Notes under the pieces: model-generated
Told to the model about the DNA's origin: nothing
The model's database searches: none
Seen by the model: only the letters and a program-made list of their open reading frames with translations
Program-made: the position numbers and the translations under genes
Assembly (NCBI GenBank): GCA_934086395.1
Contig: CAKOIE010000018.1
Span: 1 to 31,301, forward strand
DNA length: 31,301 nucleotides
From: an uncultured Bacilli bacterium
GTDB lineage: Bacteria; Bacillota_I; Bacilli_A; RF39; UBA660
Direction of reading: 5' to 3'
Shown here: piece by piece, positions 31,286 to 31,301 of the stretch
How the letters are laid out: every line of letters starts with the position of its first letter
How positions within the stretch are numbered: position 1 is the stretch's first letter

Positions 31286-31301
31286 ATTATTTGTACATTA
31301 A

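Noticed and set aside
1..31301. Mycoplasma-type code with TGA as tryptophan
   Set aside because: Real genes such as the one at 18094-18690 end in TGA, tryptophans are TGG, and a PBP gene is present.

Overview
The window is AT-rich (by eye well under 30% G+C) DNA from a low-GC Gram-positive bacterium. Shine-Dalgarno sites are strong and of the AGGAGG type, promoters are sigma-A-like, and the genetic code is standard: TGA is used as a stop and TGG encodes Trp. A class B penicillin-binding protein shows that it makes peptidoglycan. The core genes (ruvAB, queA, thyA-dfrA-tmk, nifS-thiI, ackA, nrnA, RNase J) are typical of Bacilli and Mollicutes-related lineages. A gut-type small-genome Bacilli lineage is my best guess; the genus cannot be read from the sequence.

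Left part (1-8.2 kb) is accessory and scarred. It holds a membrane-anchored List/InlB-repeat surface protein, an AbiEi/AbiEii (type IV) toxin-antitoxin pair whose toxin gene is frameshifted, a decayed DDE transposase, two paralogous membrane-anchored proteins of unknown function, and two decayed copies of the 5' end of the downstream penicillin-binding protein gene. These copies show that the block has been repeatedly duplicated.

Middle part (8.3-19 kb): the intact class B PBP gene; a MerR regulator with a textbook operator in a 19-bp promoter spacer, followed by two ABC exporter half-transporters with nearly identical ATPase halves; an RNase J-like protein that has lost several metal ligands; and a candidate type I toxin-antitoxin locus. 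The latter has a 30-residue hydrophobic peptide, a hairpin over its ribosome-binding site, and a convergent antisense RNA promoter, and an IS3-family (IS150-like) element sits between the two halves. Next come an unknown gene with a palindrome in its promoter and a small YjcZ-like membrane peptide.

Right part (19-31 kb) is mostly housekeeping. It has ruvA-ruvB, then a thymidylate-synthesis cluster (a shortened SHMT-like protein, thyA, dfrA, queA, tmk). Next is a type III toxin-antitoxin system of CptIN/ToxIN type: a tandem pseudoknot RNA array, a terminator, and an endoribonuclease-like toxin. Directly after the toxin lies a second, diverged pseudoknot array with its own promoter and terminator but no toxin of its own. 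The window ends with nifS, a GNAT protein, thiI (4-thiouridine/thiamine sulfur transfer), ackA and nrnA, and a short pair of direct repeats at the very edge.

The most interesting points are the type III array plus orphan array, whose pseudoknot stems covary inside the window; the IS-split candidate type I toxin-antitoxin locus; and the active-site losses in the RNase J-like and SHMT-like proteins. No tRNA, rRNA or CRISPR array was seen.
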